A DNA stretch of 64,000 nucleotides, from contig NC_134029.1 in the NCBI RefSeq assembly GCF_964204645.1, forward strand, positions 6,147,001-6,211,000. Reading direction: 5' to 3'. Shown here piece by piece: positions 1-10,167 of the stretch. The position numbers and the translations under genes were made by a program. The DNA comes from Tubulanus polymorphus. Lineage: Eukaryota > Nemertea > Palaeonemertea > Tubulaniformes > Tubulanidae. The notes under the pieces are model-generated. The model saw nothing but the letters and a program-made list of their open reading frames with translations, made no database searches and was not told where the DNA came from. How positions within the stretch are numbered: position 1 is the stretch's first letter; each line of letters opens with the position of its first letter.

Positions 1-838
1 TATGATACCGCACTTGCTATTTGATTGTAATGATCGCAAATGTGTGCGGTGGGCGTAACGTTTGCGTCTTACAGGTTTTTTACTGTAACCGTTAAGTCAT
101 TAGTGCATTAGAATTACCAGATTAAAGTGGCTTGACGCCCCATTTCTACTGGTGAATCATCGTTTATTCTATCAAGGACTGTAGAAAAATATTGTTCTCG
201 TCAGATAACAATAGGCTAACCAATGTGCGAAATGCATAGAAATTGACGTTTTTAGTGGACATCATCGCTGCTGTAATTATGCATGTCTGTCGAATCGTTT
301 ATCAATATGGGCTCTCCAGCTAATGGCCATGTCTTTGAAATATTTATACGCGATATCCTACACAACAATAAGTCATGGTAATCGCAGGGGAATTAGGAAC
401 GAATCTCGGTGATAGGTGATATATATCTAATCTGTTTGGAATATTGAAACGTTGTACTGGCTGGCTCACATGCGTAACGATACATTTAAGCGCAATTTAT
501 TCCGATAACTCGATGTGGAATGTTATATTGTTATTGACGTGTTGATAGTAAATGCGTTGATAATTTTTCCATGATAATTCAATTTCAGTTATCACTACAC
601 GGTGTATGTCCCTTTTATCGTCGACTTTTTATCATTAGTATACAACAGGTCATTTCATCAATTACGATAAAAGTACAGCAGATTCTTCGAAAATCGCATT
701 GATTGACACTGTTCTATTTTCATTGGGCTTCTTAGCGTATTAGATGAATTGTACTTTCAAATCTGTCCTTGATCTAGCCAAACATTTTCGAATTCGAATC
801 GATATACGAAACTGTTCTCTTCTTCTCTTTTCGTTTAG
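1..838. other. Non-coding, probably intron of the first Cys-loop receptor gene
   Basis: No exon matching the earlier parts of a Cys-loop receptor could be found here. The first exon seen starts at 839 after a pyrimidine-rich tract and AG, so this stretch is most simply the 3' part of an intron longer than 838 bases. The ligand-binding-domain exons must lie left of the window. Confidence 0.6.
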
Positions 839-1976
839 CATATCCGTGTCTCGAAATACGATTTTTCCTGCAAAGAAAAGTCGGCTTCTATCTGATTCAA
901 GTGTACCTACCGAGCGTGCTGATAGTCTCCGTGTCGTGGATATCGTTTTGGATCAACGCCGAAGCCATACCGGCGCGAGTATCGCTGAGCGTCGTCACAA
1001 TACTGGCGATGATCACTCAGAGTTCGGGTATCAACGCCGCGCTACCGAAGGTATCCTACGTCAAAGCGATCGACGTCTGGGTGGCGATGTGTCAGATTTT
1101 CGTATTCGCCGCGTTGATTCAGTACGCCTTTATAAGTATGCTGATCAGGGAGGAAATAAAGCCCGTTCAATTCAAACAGATCAGGAAGAAAAAACCCGCA
1201 AACGGAGACGCCGAGGAGATGCGTATGATGGTAAATTGAATTTCAAAACTAGATTCTATCCAATCACGTATATCGACGATCGCTAAACATGCCGTTACAA
1301 GCCAGCGGCGATTTGATCGAATATCTAATTTTAGCTGATTAGATTCACGAACGTCTCTACTTGAATTGATTGGTAGTTTTTGTACTGGATAATAATATTC
1401 AGAATCCAGTTCAACAGTCGTGTGAAATGTCGTATATATTCAAATTGACAAATGTAGATCCAGAACTGTGGAACTGGGCTCTACCACTACCTGGAAGCTA
1501 CGTAACGTAACACGTGGCATTCTGGGTGACTTTCGGTTATCAAAGTTAGTCGACTATAAGTGAAACCGAATCTCAGTTAGTCGGAACTATTTGGTCCGGA
1601 AATAGTCGACCACGCAATTGAGCACGGTCGCTGTAGTTCGGACGTATTTCCAAGATGGCCGACACTGTGAAATACGCTGTGCGTACGGTTATCAATTCCG
1701 ACCACTTAGTCGACTGGCTATAAAAACCGAATCTCGATGGGGTACATTTTTCGACGACTCTGATACTAAGATTTCATAATGTTTTTTCAGGATCAATCGA
1801 AGAAGACTGACGACGAACGACATCCCGAGACGAAGATTAGCGATAGTAAAAGAACAGCTCGCCGCTTGGATTTCATGTCCCGGTGGCTCTATCCAACAGC
1901 TTTCCTCGTGTTCAACATTGTCTACTGGATCGTATACTGCTCTCTAAGCAACAAATGGGTACCGGGGATGCCTTAA
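839..1976 (+). CDS. Cys-loop ligand-gated anion channel subunit, 3' part (paralogue 1)
   Basis: Two exons, 839-1230 and 1791-1976, encode the membrane half of a pentameric ligand-gated channel. The first begins in phase 1 after TTTAG and encodes the end of the second Cys loop (YPCLE), M1 (QRKVGFYLIQVYLPS), M2 and M3 (LPKVSYVKAIDVW); it ends at GTAAAT. The second follows TTTTTTCAG in phase 0 and encodes the short M3-M4 loop and M4, ending PGMP-stop. M2 starts with P-A-R at -2' to 0', the signature of chloride-selective glycine, GABA and glutamate-gated channels. The family and anion selectivity are well supported; the ligand cannot be read because the binding domain lies outside. It has the same exon phases as the complete paralogue at 14239-22949, so the two are tandem duplicates about 12 kb apart. 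The 5' end is cut by the window edge. Confidence 0.9.
1533..1735. repeat. Degenerate direct repeat in the last intron of the first channel gene
   Basis: CGGTTATCAA, TTAGTCGACT and AACCGAATCTC occur in the same order at about 1533-1577 and again at about 1686-1735, with different spacers. The sequence between also holds an inverted motif around ACTATTTGGTCCGGAAATAGT. It is probably a decayed repeat unit; its origin is not recognised. Confidence 0.4.
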
Positions 1977-3930
1977 AATTACCTGACAGCTACCCGCGCA
2001 TCGAAAAGACGAAAAGGACTCGAGAAACGTAAAATCGATAAAAAATTGAAGAAACAGCTCAGATATATTCATTTGAACATTGATTTGCATAAAATTGTTT
2101 ATTCGGGCGAACGTTTCTAATGCAAACTTAAGAGAATTCCTGTCGTCTAATCGAGTGCATAACGTTCAGGACTTAAAAATGTCATGTCATGAGAGATGTA
2201 AGCGCATCGTCTGGTTACTTAATGTGACGGTTTTTTCACATTTTTATATGTATATATGAATAGTAATTAATGATATCTCATCAAATAGCGTCAAGTTACA
2301 TGTTTATCACAGTTACGCTCTATTTCACAGTGTTTTTAACTGGGTTTAGCCTACTTTATGTCAAATGAATATTCTACCTCTTTGCTTCGGTATGGTTTAA
2401 GTGGGGTGAAAATTTAAGCACTATCTACTTCGATATTTCTAATAAACCGCTATCAACTATTAGTGTAGTACATTCTAAATAAGTTCACTGAATCTCGTAT
2501 TCATCTAGCGAACCGTATAATCTTATATTAGAAATGAATGCTCAATTTGTAAGTGTGAAACGCTGGTCATTCAACTTTCACGTAGGACCATACCTACCTC
2601 TTAACTAACTAGATGTTGCTGCTGCTTCATCAAAACGCAGTAGTAATGCGTTAGAAATAAAGATTTTCCTATGGGAATCTAGAGCGTTTAAGAGAGTTTA
2701 ATCATATGTATATATATATATTGTATAAATTAATATACGTGAACTGTTTATTATTATGTCAGTAACATGTTTTTTATAGCAATCGAATTAATAAAATTTA
2801 GGGATGAAGAATGTGTCATTACTGGCCCATTAGTCGTTGGTTTTTCTATCATTGACGGTGTTACTTTTCAAATAGATTACGAAAGTTGAAACGCGTCTTC
2901 TGACAGTTTAATGAATGTTTTATAGTGTTGAGACGACGGTAATAACGCGCATCGTAAATTAGGCGCTTGCTATCAAGTGCTAAGTGTGCTTAGGAAGAAC
3001 ACCGAAAAAAACTCGACGGTTTCGTCGCCTTTGCAATCAAAGAAGGACGTGACATCCGCAGGAAAATTTTTGCATCCGCTTTGCTCAAACGACAACTCTT
3101 TCAGTGCCAGTACGTTCAGCAAACTATGGATGAACCGTTAAAAAGGATTTTGGCTTATGCTAGGAATGAATCGGCCAGAACATCCAAATACTATCTCGCA
3201 GATGATGTATGCTGGGAAATCTATATTGGTGACCACATTTGCACGAATTCAAACGATGCATAAATAGTTCATACATGATTTTCGGTGATCTCTTTTGAGG
3301 TAAAGGCTTAATGTTTCTATTTCTTATATATATCGTCTAGCACACTAGTTCTGATGAAAGACTTGGTCAATACAATCGGAGATCGGACCATGTAAGCATC
3401 GCTTTCGTATTTACAGTATTTACATGAAAAGTGGTTCGCTCCTTTTCTATCAGTGAAGTACCGCTGACGGTATTTCAGGTTTATGTATACTACGTATTCA
3501 CCCGGCGTCTGGCGGCATACGCACTGGCAGACGGGTCATTATGTCTATCTGAATGTCCCCCTATTCGGGATGACCACCTAATTAATTTGATTCCTGTAAT
3601 CGCAATTTTCAGGGAAAGCTGCAATGAAACCGACAAATGACATTAAAGACAGGTAATGAGACGCACCAGGTTTATACGTGACAGCGTTTTAGATGGAAAA
3701 CCTTACCACATTTATTCAATATATAGTTCAAATTATCATAAATAATCGTATAATCTAGAGGAAGAAAGATATTCACAAAATGTTCCATTAATGACGTTGA
3801 GTTTCAAGCGCAGTTATGTGTAGACCAATATTCACTGTGTAGTGAAAATCTTCAAATTCCATTCAAATCAATATTACATTTCGGTATCGTTCGCCAGACT
3901 CGACAAACCGCAGGAACTTCCGCCATTTCA
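1977..3930 (+). other. 3' UTR and intergenic sequence
   Basis: No coding feature is seen. The start is the 3' UTR of the channel gene. A canonical AATAAA at 2656-2661 and another near 2790 are plausible polyadenylation signals. The rest is AT-rich sequence without recognisable features. Confidence 0.45.
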
Positions 3931-3936
3931 ATTCTT

Positions 3937-4926
3937 CTCGCATATTTGCAAAATTTCTTCAGGATATTCACCGAAACGGTGAACAGTTAAATTTTTGTCT
4001 CCGATCCTGTCGTGTTATTAGCAGCCAAGACGTGTTTGGTTTTCTCAAAGGTCACTTCAGCTAATTGTGTCAAACCTAAGGCTAAAAATGATACTTCATC
4101 GATCACATCGATCACACGAGAATTTTTGGCCCGTGCCAAATATTGGCCCGGAACAACTGTTCACACGGGTGCCAAATGGGCCAGTTTGGCCCGATCAAAA
4201 ACGTCGGACCAGGCCCGAGCCAAATTTTAGCACCATACAAAAATCATTGCATTTGAATTGCAACTGGCACCGGAAATGATCCACTTCGCTTTGTTTGAGC
4301 ATTGTTTAGTATCGAGTGAATGGTTTGCGTGTGAACGCGCTCTCTAATTAGGCACGGGCCAAATTTGGCCCTAGCCTGATCCGTGCCAAATCGTCTCCGT
4401 GTGATCGCGGCTTTAGTTTCTCCTAACCGGCTGAGTCATTCCGTAAACCGCAATAAAAATTCGCAATCAGTCCATTTCTTTAGCTGACTGGTCTGTTGTG
4501 CAGTAAGTTTGATCATAATTTAAGAAAAAACAATGTACAGGGCCAAGGTAGATAGACGGCCGGCCGGGTCGGCTTTAAGCTCAGCAGAAAGGAGAAACAA
4601 GGTATCCATTTTTTTCTAGCCTAAATGATATGACATTGTGTACTAGACTATAGGAAATAAGAGTACTCGCTTTCCACCAGTCGATAACGATGGATTTGTT
4701 TCGGTTTGTTTGCACCTCGCTTATTTGCAAACGTTTTTTTTTTCCAGGATATTCACTGAAACTGAATGCTACTACAGACAGTTCAGAATTAGTTAGAATC
4801 TTTTCGTCTCGGTCTTATCGAATTATTGGCAGAAACGTGGCGAACATAACAATACGGCATTGTATCTTAGACCGAAGGAAATTAGAGTAGTCGCTTTACA
4901 CGGCCGATAACGATGGATTTGGTTGC
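3937..4926. repeat. Cluster of decayed direct repeats
   Basis: Two pairs are visible. The sequence from CTCGC through ATTTGCAAA to AGGATATTCAC and GAAAC occurs at 3937-3977 and again at 4716-4762. The sequence with AGGAAAT, AGAGTA, TCGCTTT, and CGATAACGATGGATTTG occurs at about 4633-4704 and again at about 4856-4926. The pairs are roughly 80-85% alike by eye. They flank the MITE-like element and the LINE, suggesting an old repeat-rich insertion site. Confidence 0.45.
4109..4408. mobile_element. MITE-like element with terminal inverted repeats
   Basis: The left end CGATCACACG (4109-4118) is the exact reverse complement of CGTGTGATCG at 4399-4408. Inside it, both ends carry related GC-rich blocks built from GGCCCGTGCCAAAT-like words (4127-4141 on the left, about 4353-4391 on the right, reverse complemented). 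No transposase ORF is present. The size of 300 bp and inverted termini fit a non-autonomous DNA transposon. The arms are imperfect and no target-site duplication was identified, so class and exact ends are uncertain. Confidence 0.5.
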
Positions 4927-5394
4927 GTTAAAAAGCTCGGTTTGCTCAGCAGAGATTTGATGACTAATTTAGTAGACTTCTATTATATAAAAAAACAACA
5001 CAGATTATGTAATATATAAATCAGCGTTATTTAATTTGGTTTTTTTTTTACATTGATACTGTTATTGGGAATTGAAATCAACATGGCGGACTGTAGAGTC
5101 GTGTCATTGGCACGGGAGCTAAAAACTTCCTTTTGGGAACAAGAACATTTGGTTTTCCTAGGAATAACCGCATAAGGAAGAACCGTAACATCGGACTGTG
5201 CATTCTGGTGAGATTTTGTCGAAGTTTGAAGCTTTTAACTACTGAATTTGACAAGTTAAAGTTTCCATAGAACATAAGTGTGGACATTTTCGTATATAGA
5301 GTACAGGCTATTATAGCACACTCTGTATAGTACAGCCTGTTCACCGTTCCGCTTGAGTTATTTTCGGTCGTGAAAGGTTATTGAGAACTGTAAA

Positions 5395-6609
5395 ATGGAG
5401 AAAAATTCAAAGCACTTAGCCAGTGGTTCGAATACCAATCGTAACCGTAATCGTAGTAAACATGATGATCGTAATACCAAAGACAAAGTCGATAAACAAA
5501 CAGAACATGCTGGCAGTGGGAATACTAAACGAACTCTGTCCAAAGGCTCGGAATCCAGTACCCCTCCAACAAAAAGACCGGCTCATACACAATCGAAATC
5601 GCAACCAGCTAAAAGTTATGGAGAAACTGATCCAGATACAGATACCGAAAGCCGCGAATCTGCAGGAGAATCCGACAGCGAAACGGAGAAAGAACTTACT
5701 TTAGAGGACATTTTCCAAGAAATTAAGTCGATGCGGAAACATCTGGAACGAAAAATCGATGGTAAATTCAACTCAATTAAGAAAGACCTGGAACAATTCA
5801 GAAAAGATTTTGAAGCTAGTATGGATTTCAAGATTGAAGAAGCCAAAGACGAACTGCGAGTTGAGTTTACCACGAAGGTTAGCGACCTTGAAAATAAGCT
5901 TAAAACCAGTGGCCGCACCCAACCAAAGGATGACCGCATTGCAGCACTAGAAAATCGCATAATAGACCAGGAGGCTAGATCACGGCGCGACAACCTTGTT
6001 TTCCTTGGTTTAGTTGAGTCGACTGATGAAAACATAGACAACGTTGTGAGGAAACAGTTAGTCGAAAATTTCGGAATCAACAGTGATCGAGCGAGTAAAA
6101 TTGTCTTCCAGCGGATCCATAGAAATCCAGGCAAAGACAAACCACGTTCCGTGACCGCGAAATTCAGAGATTATGTTGACCGCGAATTAGTATATAAATC
6201 TCGATTTAACGCAAAAGATAACACTGTGAGAATCGTTGCGGATTATCCGATCGAAGTGCGGAATAGAAGAAAATTGTTATTCGAAAAATTAAATTCATCG
6301 AAATCTACCAATCCATCCGTGGATGGTTTCGTCTCCTTCGATAAGCTGATTCTCGACGGGAAAATTTTCAAATGCATTAATAACGAAGTAAAGTGCGTCG
6401 GGGAGGCAACATACCGGACACCTAGACCACGTACACAGCCGAAGAAATCACCCGAAGAGCTGAAGGCGGCCTCGAAACAGCCTGCAGTAGCTAACGCAAC
6501 AAATATTCAGAGTGCGGAAGTGGAGACGATGGACGCGTCTGGAACAAGTGATACTCCAGTAAGTGACCTAATTGCAGCATCGAGAGTTGTACTAGACGGT
6601 CCAGCGTAG
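5395..6609 (+). CDS. LINE ORF1 protein, L1-type RNA-binding chaperone (404 aa)
   Basis: The ATG at 5395 is in a good context (AAAATGG). Residues about 1-95 are a polar, charged, disordered N-terminus. Residues about 98-200 are rich in K/E with heptad-like spacing, as in a coiled coil used for trimer formation. They end in ALENRIIDQEARSRRDNLVF, the junction typical of L1-type ORF1p into its RRM-like domain. The region VFQRIHRNPG and KFRDYVDRELVYKSR then matches the RRM and C-terminal domain arrangement. This family coats LINE RNA and acts as a nucleic-acid chaperone. The ORF ends at TAG 6607-6609, and the same frame stays open into ORF2. Unlike most ORF1/ORF2 pairs, there is no frame change or spacer between them. 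Confidence 0.85.
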   Translation: MEKNSKHLASGSNTNRNRNRSKHDDRNTKDKVDKQTEHAGSGNTKRTLSKGSESSTPPTKRPAHTQSKSQPAKSYGETDPDTDTESRESAGESDSETEKELTLEDIFQEIKSMRKHLERKIDGKFNSIKKDLEQFRKDFEASMDFKIEEAKDELRVEFTTKVSDLENKLKTSGRTQPKDDRIAALENRIIDQEARSRRDNLVFLGLVESTDENIDNVVRKQLVENFGINSDRASKIVFQRIHRNPGKDKPRSVTAKFRDYVDRELVYKSRFNAKDNTVRIVADYPIEVRNRRKLLFEKLNSSKSTNPSVDGFVSFDKLILDGKIFKCINNEVKCVGEATYRTPRPRTQPKKSPEELKAASKQPAVANATNIQSAEVETMDASGTSDTPVSDLIAASRVVLDGPA

Positions 6610-6629
6610 GGAAACGCGACAAACTCTCG
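6581..6629 (+). promoter_or_regulatory. Predicted RNA stem-loop enclosing the ORF1 amber codon
   Basis: CGAGAGTT (6581-6588) is an exact reverse complement of AACTCTCG (6622-6629). After one bulged A, GT (6589-6590) pairs with AC (6619-6620). GCG (6604-6606) and CGC (6615-6617) close an eight-base loop, TAGGGAAA, that begins with the stop codon itself. An alternative pairing GACGG (6595-6599) with CCGTC (6630-6634) also encloses the stop. A readthrough-promoting or reinitiation element is an inference; the complementarity is seen directly. Confidence 0.45.
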
Positions 6630-9600
6630 CCGTCAATCATTAACTTTATGTTCTCTTAATGTATGCGGATTAGAAAATAAACTGGATATCCCTGAATTCC
6701 AAGACCATATCAAACAATTTGATATTATTGGGTTATGTGAAACAAAGCTAACTGACTTCCATACACTCAATATCCCGAACTACCACTTCTTTGGTAACAA
6801 TCGTAAAAAGTACAAAAGAGTGTCTGGTGGAATAGCCGTCCTTGTGCACGATTCGATCATTGAATGTGTTACGGTCTTACCTATTAAATCAGAATACATA
6901 CTATGGTTTAAAGTGTCAAAACAGCTTTTCCCTAACTCAACGAGTGACGTATGCGTCGGTATGTGCTACATCCCGCCCGAGGGCTCAAAATACCTAACCC
7001 CTGAATGCTGGACGGACATTGAACTCGAAATTATATCAATGCAATCTAATTATGAGTCAGTAATCCTAATGGGTGACTTCAACTCAAGAACTAGCAATTT
7101 TACCGACTTTGTTGAACCAGATGAGTTCCTGACGCAAAGACTCAATTTGAACAATACCAATTACTTGCCCGAAATTTTCCAGTTCAATATTCCAGTCGAT
7201 CGTATCAGCCAAGATCAGTATGTGAATAACCATGGCCACAAACTCTTAGATTTATGTAAGAATTGTAATCTCTATATAGCAAACGGTCGACTCGGTAAAG
7301 ATCGTAGATTAGGTAAATTAACTTGCAAAAACGCGTCTGTAGTCGATTATGTAGTCCTTTCGCCGAATTGCTTTAATTTTTTGTGTGACTTTTTTGTGCA
7401 TGATTTCTGTGACCTATTCTCCGATGTGCACTGTACTATTTCTTTCAACCTAAAACTCAGTGGTATCCCACCTACCCCATATAAAGGCAATGAACGGCCA
7501 GTTACACGAAAAGTAAAACATAGGCCAACTTGGAAAAGAGATAAATCAGACCAATTTGCTAGCAATTTGAATACCCAAAAGTACGAACAAACACTACTAT
7601 CTTACCCGCATGTACTTGATAAAGATGCAATCGATTCCTTATCATCTGTTATAAATGAAATATTCAATGACGCCAGTATTATTACCTTTGGTAACAAATG
7701 GAATTCTCCCTGTCCCTCAAAAGTTAATAAACTAGATAAACCATGGTTTGGTCATGAATGTCGAAATGCAAGGAAAAAGTACCATATTAAGAAGCGCATT
7801 AATAATCGGATTCGAACCGACCGTACTCATACAGATCTTGCCGAAGCCAGTCGTAGTTATAAAAAAACTATAAGAAAGCACGTGAATTTACACAGAAAGC
7901 GTATGCAAAGAGAAATTCGAAACCTTAATCTTCATAACCCTAAAAAATACTGGCAGCTTTTAAACAGAAACACCCCTAGAAACACTAATATTCCAGTACC
8001 ACTGGAGGACTTGTATGAATTTTTCCGGGATGCCAATAAGCAGCAAGATGATAGATCAGAATTACCTAATGTAGCAAATGATATGATCAATGAAAACGAG
8101 TCACTAAATGATGCTATATCTGCGGAGGAAATTTTAAAGGCAATTAAACTACTCAAAAATGGTAAATCAGCTGGAAGTGATGGCATCCTAAACGAACATA
8201 TAAAAGCCACTAAGGATATCATGCTCCCAGTTTATGTAAACTTCTTTAATATCGTTTTAGATACTGGGATACTCCCAGAATCTTGGCTAGAGGGCGTCAT
8301 TTGTCCCATCTTTAAAGGTGGAAATGACAAACTACCAGAGAACTACAGGCCCATCACCATTTTAAGCTGTTTGGGAAAGGTTTTTACAGCAATACTTAAT
8401 AATAGACTAACATGTTATATTGAAACAAACAACATCCTCCATAACAACCAAGCCGGATTTCGTCGTGGTTACTCGACAATTGACAACCTCTACATTTTAC
8501 ATATTTTAGCTGAAGTTATTAAAACTCAGAAGAAGAAACTATATTGTGCTTTCGTAGATTTTACCAAAGCCTTTGACACAGTCTGGAGAGCCGGACTATG
8601 GCAAAAGCTTCTTACAAATGGTATAAACGGTAAATTACTTAACTGTGTGAAGAACATGTATGACAATGTTAAATCATGTGTGAAAGCTAATGGTAACCTA
8701 TCTGCCTTTTTTCCTTGTGAGACAGGTGTCAGACAAGGTGAAAATATGTCACCGCTTCTTTTCTGCCTGTACTTAAACGACTTAGAAGAATTTTTACATA
8801 ATAGAGCCAGTAATGGGATCAGTTTGTCCGATCATAACGATGTCATCGTTTATGCAAACTTGGTAATTCTATTCTACGCGGACGATACGGTAATTTTTGC
8901 GCAGAATGCGCAAGAACTTCAGCGCAACCTAGATAATTTCCATGAATACTGCAATGTATGGAAACTAAAGGTCAATACTAGAAAAACAAAGATTATAATA
9001 TTTGGTTCTAGAGGCTTAGGAAATGAACAGTTCCACATGGGAAATCAAAATATTGAGGTTGTTACCAGCTATAAGTACCTGGGATTATTATTACATCAAA
9101 ATAGAGGTTTTTTGTCGACTAAGAAATACCTAGTCTCACAAGCAAAAAAGGCACTACACGCTCTATACTGTAAGACTTATAGTCTAAATCTTCCTCTAGA
9201 TTGTCAGTTAAAACTATTTGATCAGACGGTGGTACCCGTCTTATTATATGGCTGTGAAGTCTGGGGGTTCTCTAACATAGATTCTATTGAGTCTGTTCAC
9301 TTAAGTTTTCTGAGACACGTACTGAAAGCGCGAAATAGTACACCAACGTTCATGTTGTACGGAGAAACTGGTAGATTCCCCCTTTCTATAGTAATTAAAT
9401 CTAGAATTGTCTCCTTTTGGGCTAATTTAGTCAGTTCTCAGAACAAACTCTCTAGCATTCTGTATAAATCAGTTATGCGACCTTTTTACATTAACGGCAT
9501 AGCTCCAAATTTCAAATGGATTAGAAATGTAAAAGATATTCTGTATTCTGTAGGTTTAAACAATATATGGGATGATCAATCCTTCCCAAACACTAGATGG

Positions 9601-10053
9601 CTGCAATCTACTTTAAAACAAAAAATAATGGACCAGTTCCTCCAAGAATGGAGAGCATCCATAAGGGAATCACCTAAAGGTGACTATTACTCTCTATTCA
9701 AAGATAATCATAGCCTGGAGTTTATTTACACGTCGGACATTCCTGATGACCTGCTATATAGTTTAAGTAGATTTAGAACGTGTAACCACAAACTTCCAAT
9801 TGAAACTGGTAGATGGATGAAAGTACCCAGAGAAAACAGGACCTGTCCTCTTTGCAACAGTGCTATAGGGGACGAATATCATTATATATTATGTTGTCCA
9901 ACCCTTGACGTTTTAAGGACCAAGTACATTGAGAGAAAATTTTCAATTTATCCAAACCAGTATAAATTCTCCTCCCTTATGCAGACAAAAAACATCAGAA
10001 CACTTTATAATTTATGTATCTTTATAAGTAAAATTGCTAAAATATTTGTGTAA
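6610..10053 (+). CDS. LINE ORF2 polyprotein: endonuclease and reverse transcriptase (about 1,147 codons)
   Basis: The frame is open from directly after the ORF1 amber codon to TAA at 10051. The N-terminus has the APE-type endonuclease with SLNVCGL and LCETKL (catalytic Asn and Glu), then GDFNSR, SVVDYVV and SDVH further on. The reverse transcriptase has YRPITILSCLGKVF, QAGFRRGYSTIDN, AFVDFTKAFDTVW, GVRQGENMSPLLF and FYADDTVIF (YADD at 8875-8886). A finger follows at about 9841-9905 with CPLCN, GDEYHYILCC. No RNase H is seen. The first in-frame ATG is at 6961, inside the endonuclease and after its Asn and Glu, so translation cannot start at an internal ATG and give a working enzyme. Readthrough of the TAG, or non-AUG reinitiation, is the inference. 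Confidence 0.9.
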   Translation, partial: GNATNSRRQSLTLCSLNVCGLENKLDIPEFQDHIKQFDIIGLCETKLTDFHTLNIPNYHFFGNNRKKYKRVSGGIAVLVHDSIIECVTVLPIKSEYILWFKVSKQLFPNSTSDVCVGMCYIPPEGSKYLTPECWTDIELEIISMQSNYESVILMGDFNSRTSNFTDFVEPDEFLTQRLNLNNTNYLPEIFQFNIPVDRISQDQYVNNHGHKLLDLCKNCNLYIANGRLGKDRRLGKLTCKNASVVDYVVLSPNCFNFLCDFFVHDFCDLFSDVHCTISFNLKLSGIPPTPYKGNERPVTRKVKHRPTWKRDKSDQFASNLNTQKYEQTLLSYPHVLDKDAIDSLSSVINEIFNDASIITFGNKWNSPCPSKVNKLDKPWFGHECRNARKKYHIKKRINNRIRTDRTHTDLAEASRSYKKTIRKHVNLHRKRMQREIRNLNLHNPKKYWQLLNRNTPRNTNIPVPLEDLYEFFRDANKQQDDRSELPNVANDMINENESLNDAISAEEILKAIKLLKNGKSAGSDGILNEHIKATKDIMLPVYVNFFNIVLDTGILPESWLEGVICPIFKGGNDKLPENYRPITILSCLGKVFTAILNNRLTCYIETNNILHNNQAGFRRGYSTIDNLYILHILAEVIKTQKKKLYCAFVDFTKAFDTVWRAGLWQKLLTNGINGKLLNCVKNMYDNVKSCVKANGNLSAFFPCETGVRQGENMSPLLFCLYLNDLEEFLHNRASNGISLSDHNDVIVYANLVILFYADDTVIFAQNAQELQRNLDNFHEYCNVWKLKVNTRKTKIIIFGSRGLGNEQFHMGNQNIEVVTSYKYLGLLLHQNRGFLSTKKYLVSQAKKALHALYCKTYSLNLPLDCQLKLFDQTVVPVLLYGCEVWGFSNIDSIESVHLSFLRHVLKARNSTPTFMLYGETGRFPLSIVIKSRIVSFWANLVSSQNKLSSILYKSVMRPFYINGIAPNFKWIRNVKDILYSVGLNNIWDDQSFPNTRWLQSTLKQKIMDQFLQEWRASIRESPKGDYYSLFKDNHSLEFIYTSDIPDDLLYSLSRFRTCNHKLPIETGRWMKVPRENRTCPLCNSAIGDEYHYILCCPTLDVLRTKYIERKFSIYPNQYKFSSLMQTKNIRTLYNLCIFISKIAKIFV

Positions 10054-10139
10054 ACACGGCATTCGCTGCTATGTTATTTTGTATAATGTTCTATTTTTCA
10101 CTCATATTGTCTAATTTGTAGACCTTGAGTTTGTCAAAT

Positions 10140-10167
10140 AAACTGTAAACTGTAAACTGTAAACTGT
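10140..10167 (+). repeat. LINE 3' heptamer tail, (AAACTGT)4
   Basis: Four perfect copies of AAACTGT follow a TTGTCAAAT sequence. Short tandem repeats instead of poly(A) at the 3' end are known for CR1/L2-type LINEs, where they guide reverse-transcription priming. This marks the 3' boundary of the element. Confidence 0.75.

Larger units (their letters stand above)
5395..10167 (+). mobile_element. Full-length-looking APE-type non-LTR retrotransposon (LINE)
   Basis: The element has two long ORFs in the same frame (5395-6609 and 6610-10053), a short 3' UTR and a 3' tail of four perfect AAACTGT units at 10140-10167. ORF1 is an L1-type RNA-binding protein; ORF2 has an apurinic-like endonuclease, reverse transcriptase with YADD, and a C-terminal Cys/His finger, but no RNase H. 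The heptamer tail resembles the short tandem tails of CR1/L2-type elements. The clade is not certain: the CR1, Jockey or I groups are possible. A 5' UTR of up to about 300 bases probably precedes 5395, but the 5' boundary and target-site duplication could not be fixed. Apart from the amber codon between the ORFs there is no disabling mutation, so insertion was recent. Confidence 0.9.

Noticed and set aside
5078-5344. 88-codon minus-strand frame upstream of the LINE
   Set aside because: It overlaps the probable LINE 5' UTR, has no recognisable motif, and is of chance length.
7810-7830. tRNA B-box-like GGATTCGAACC in reverse orientation
   Set aside because: It is inside the intact ORF2 coding sequence and has no other tRNA feature.
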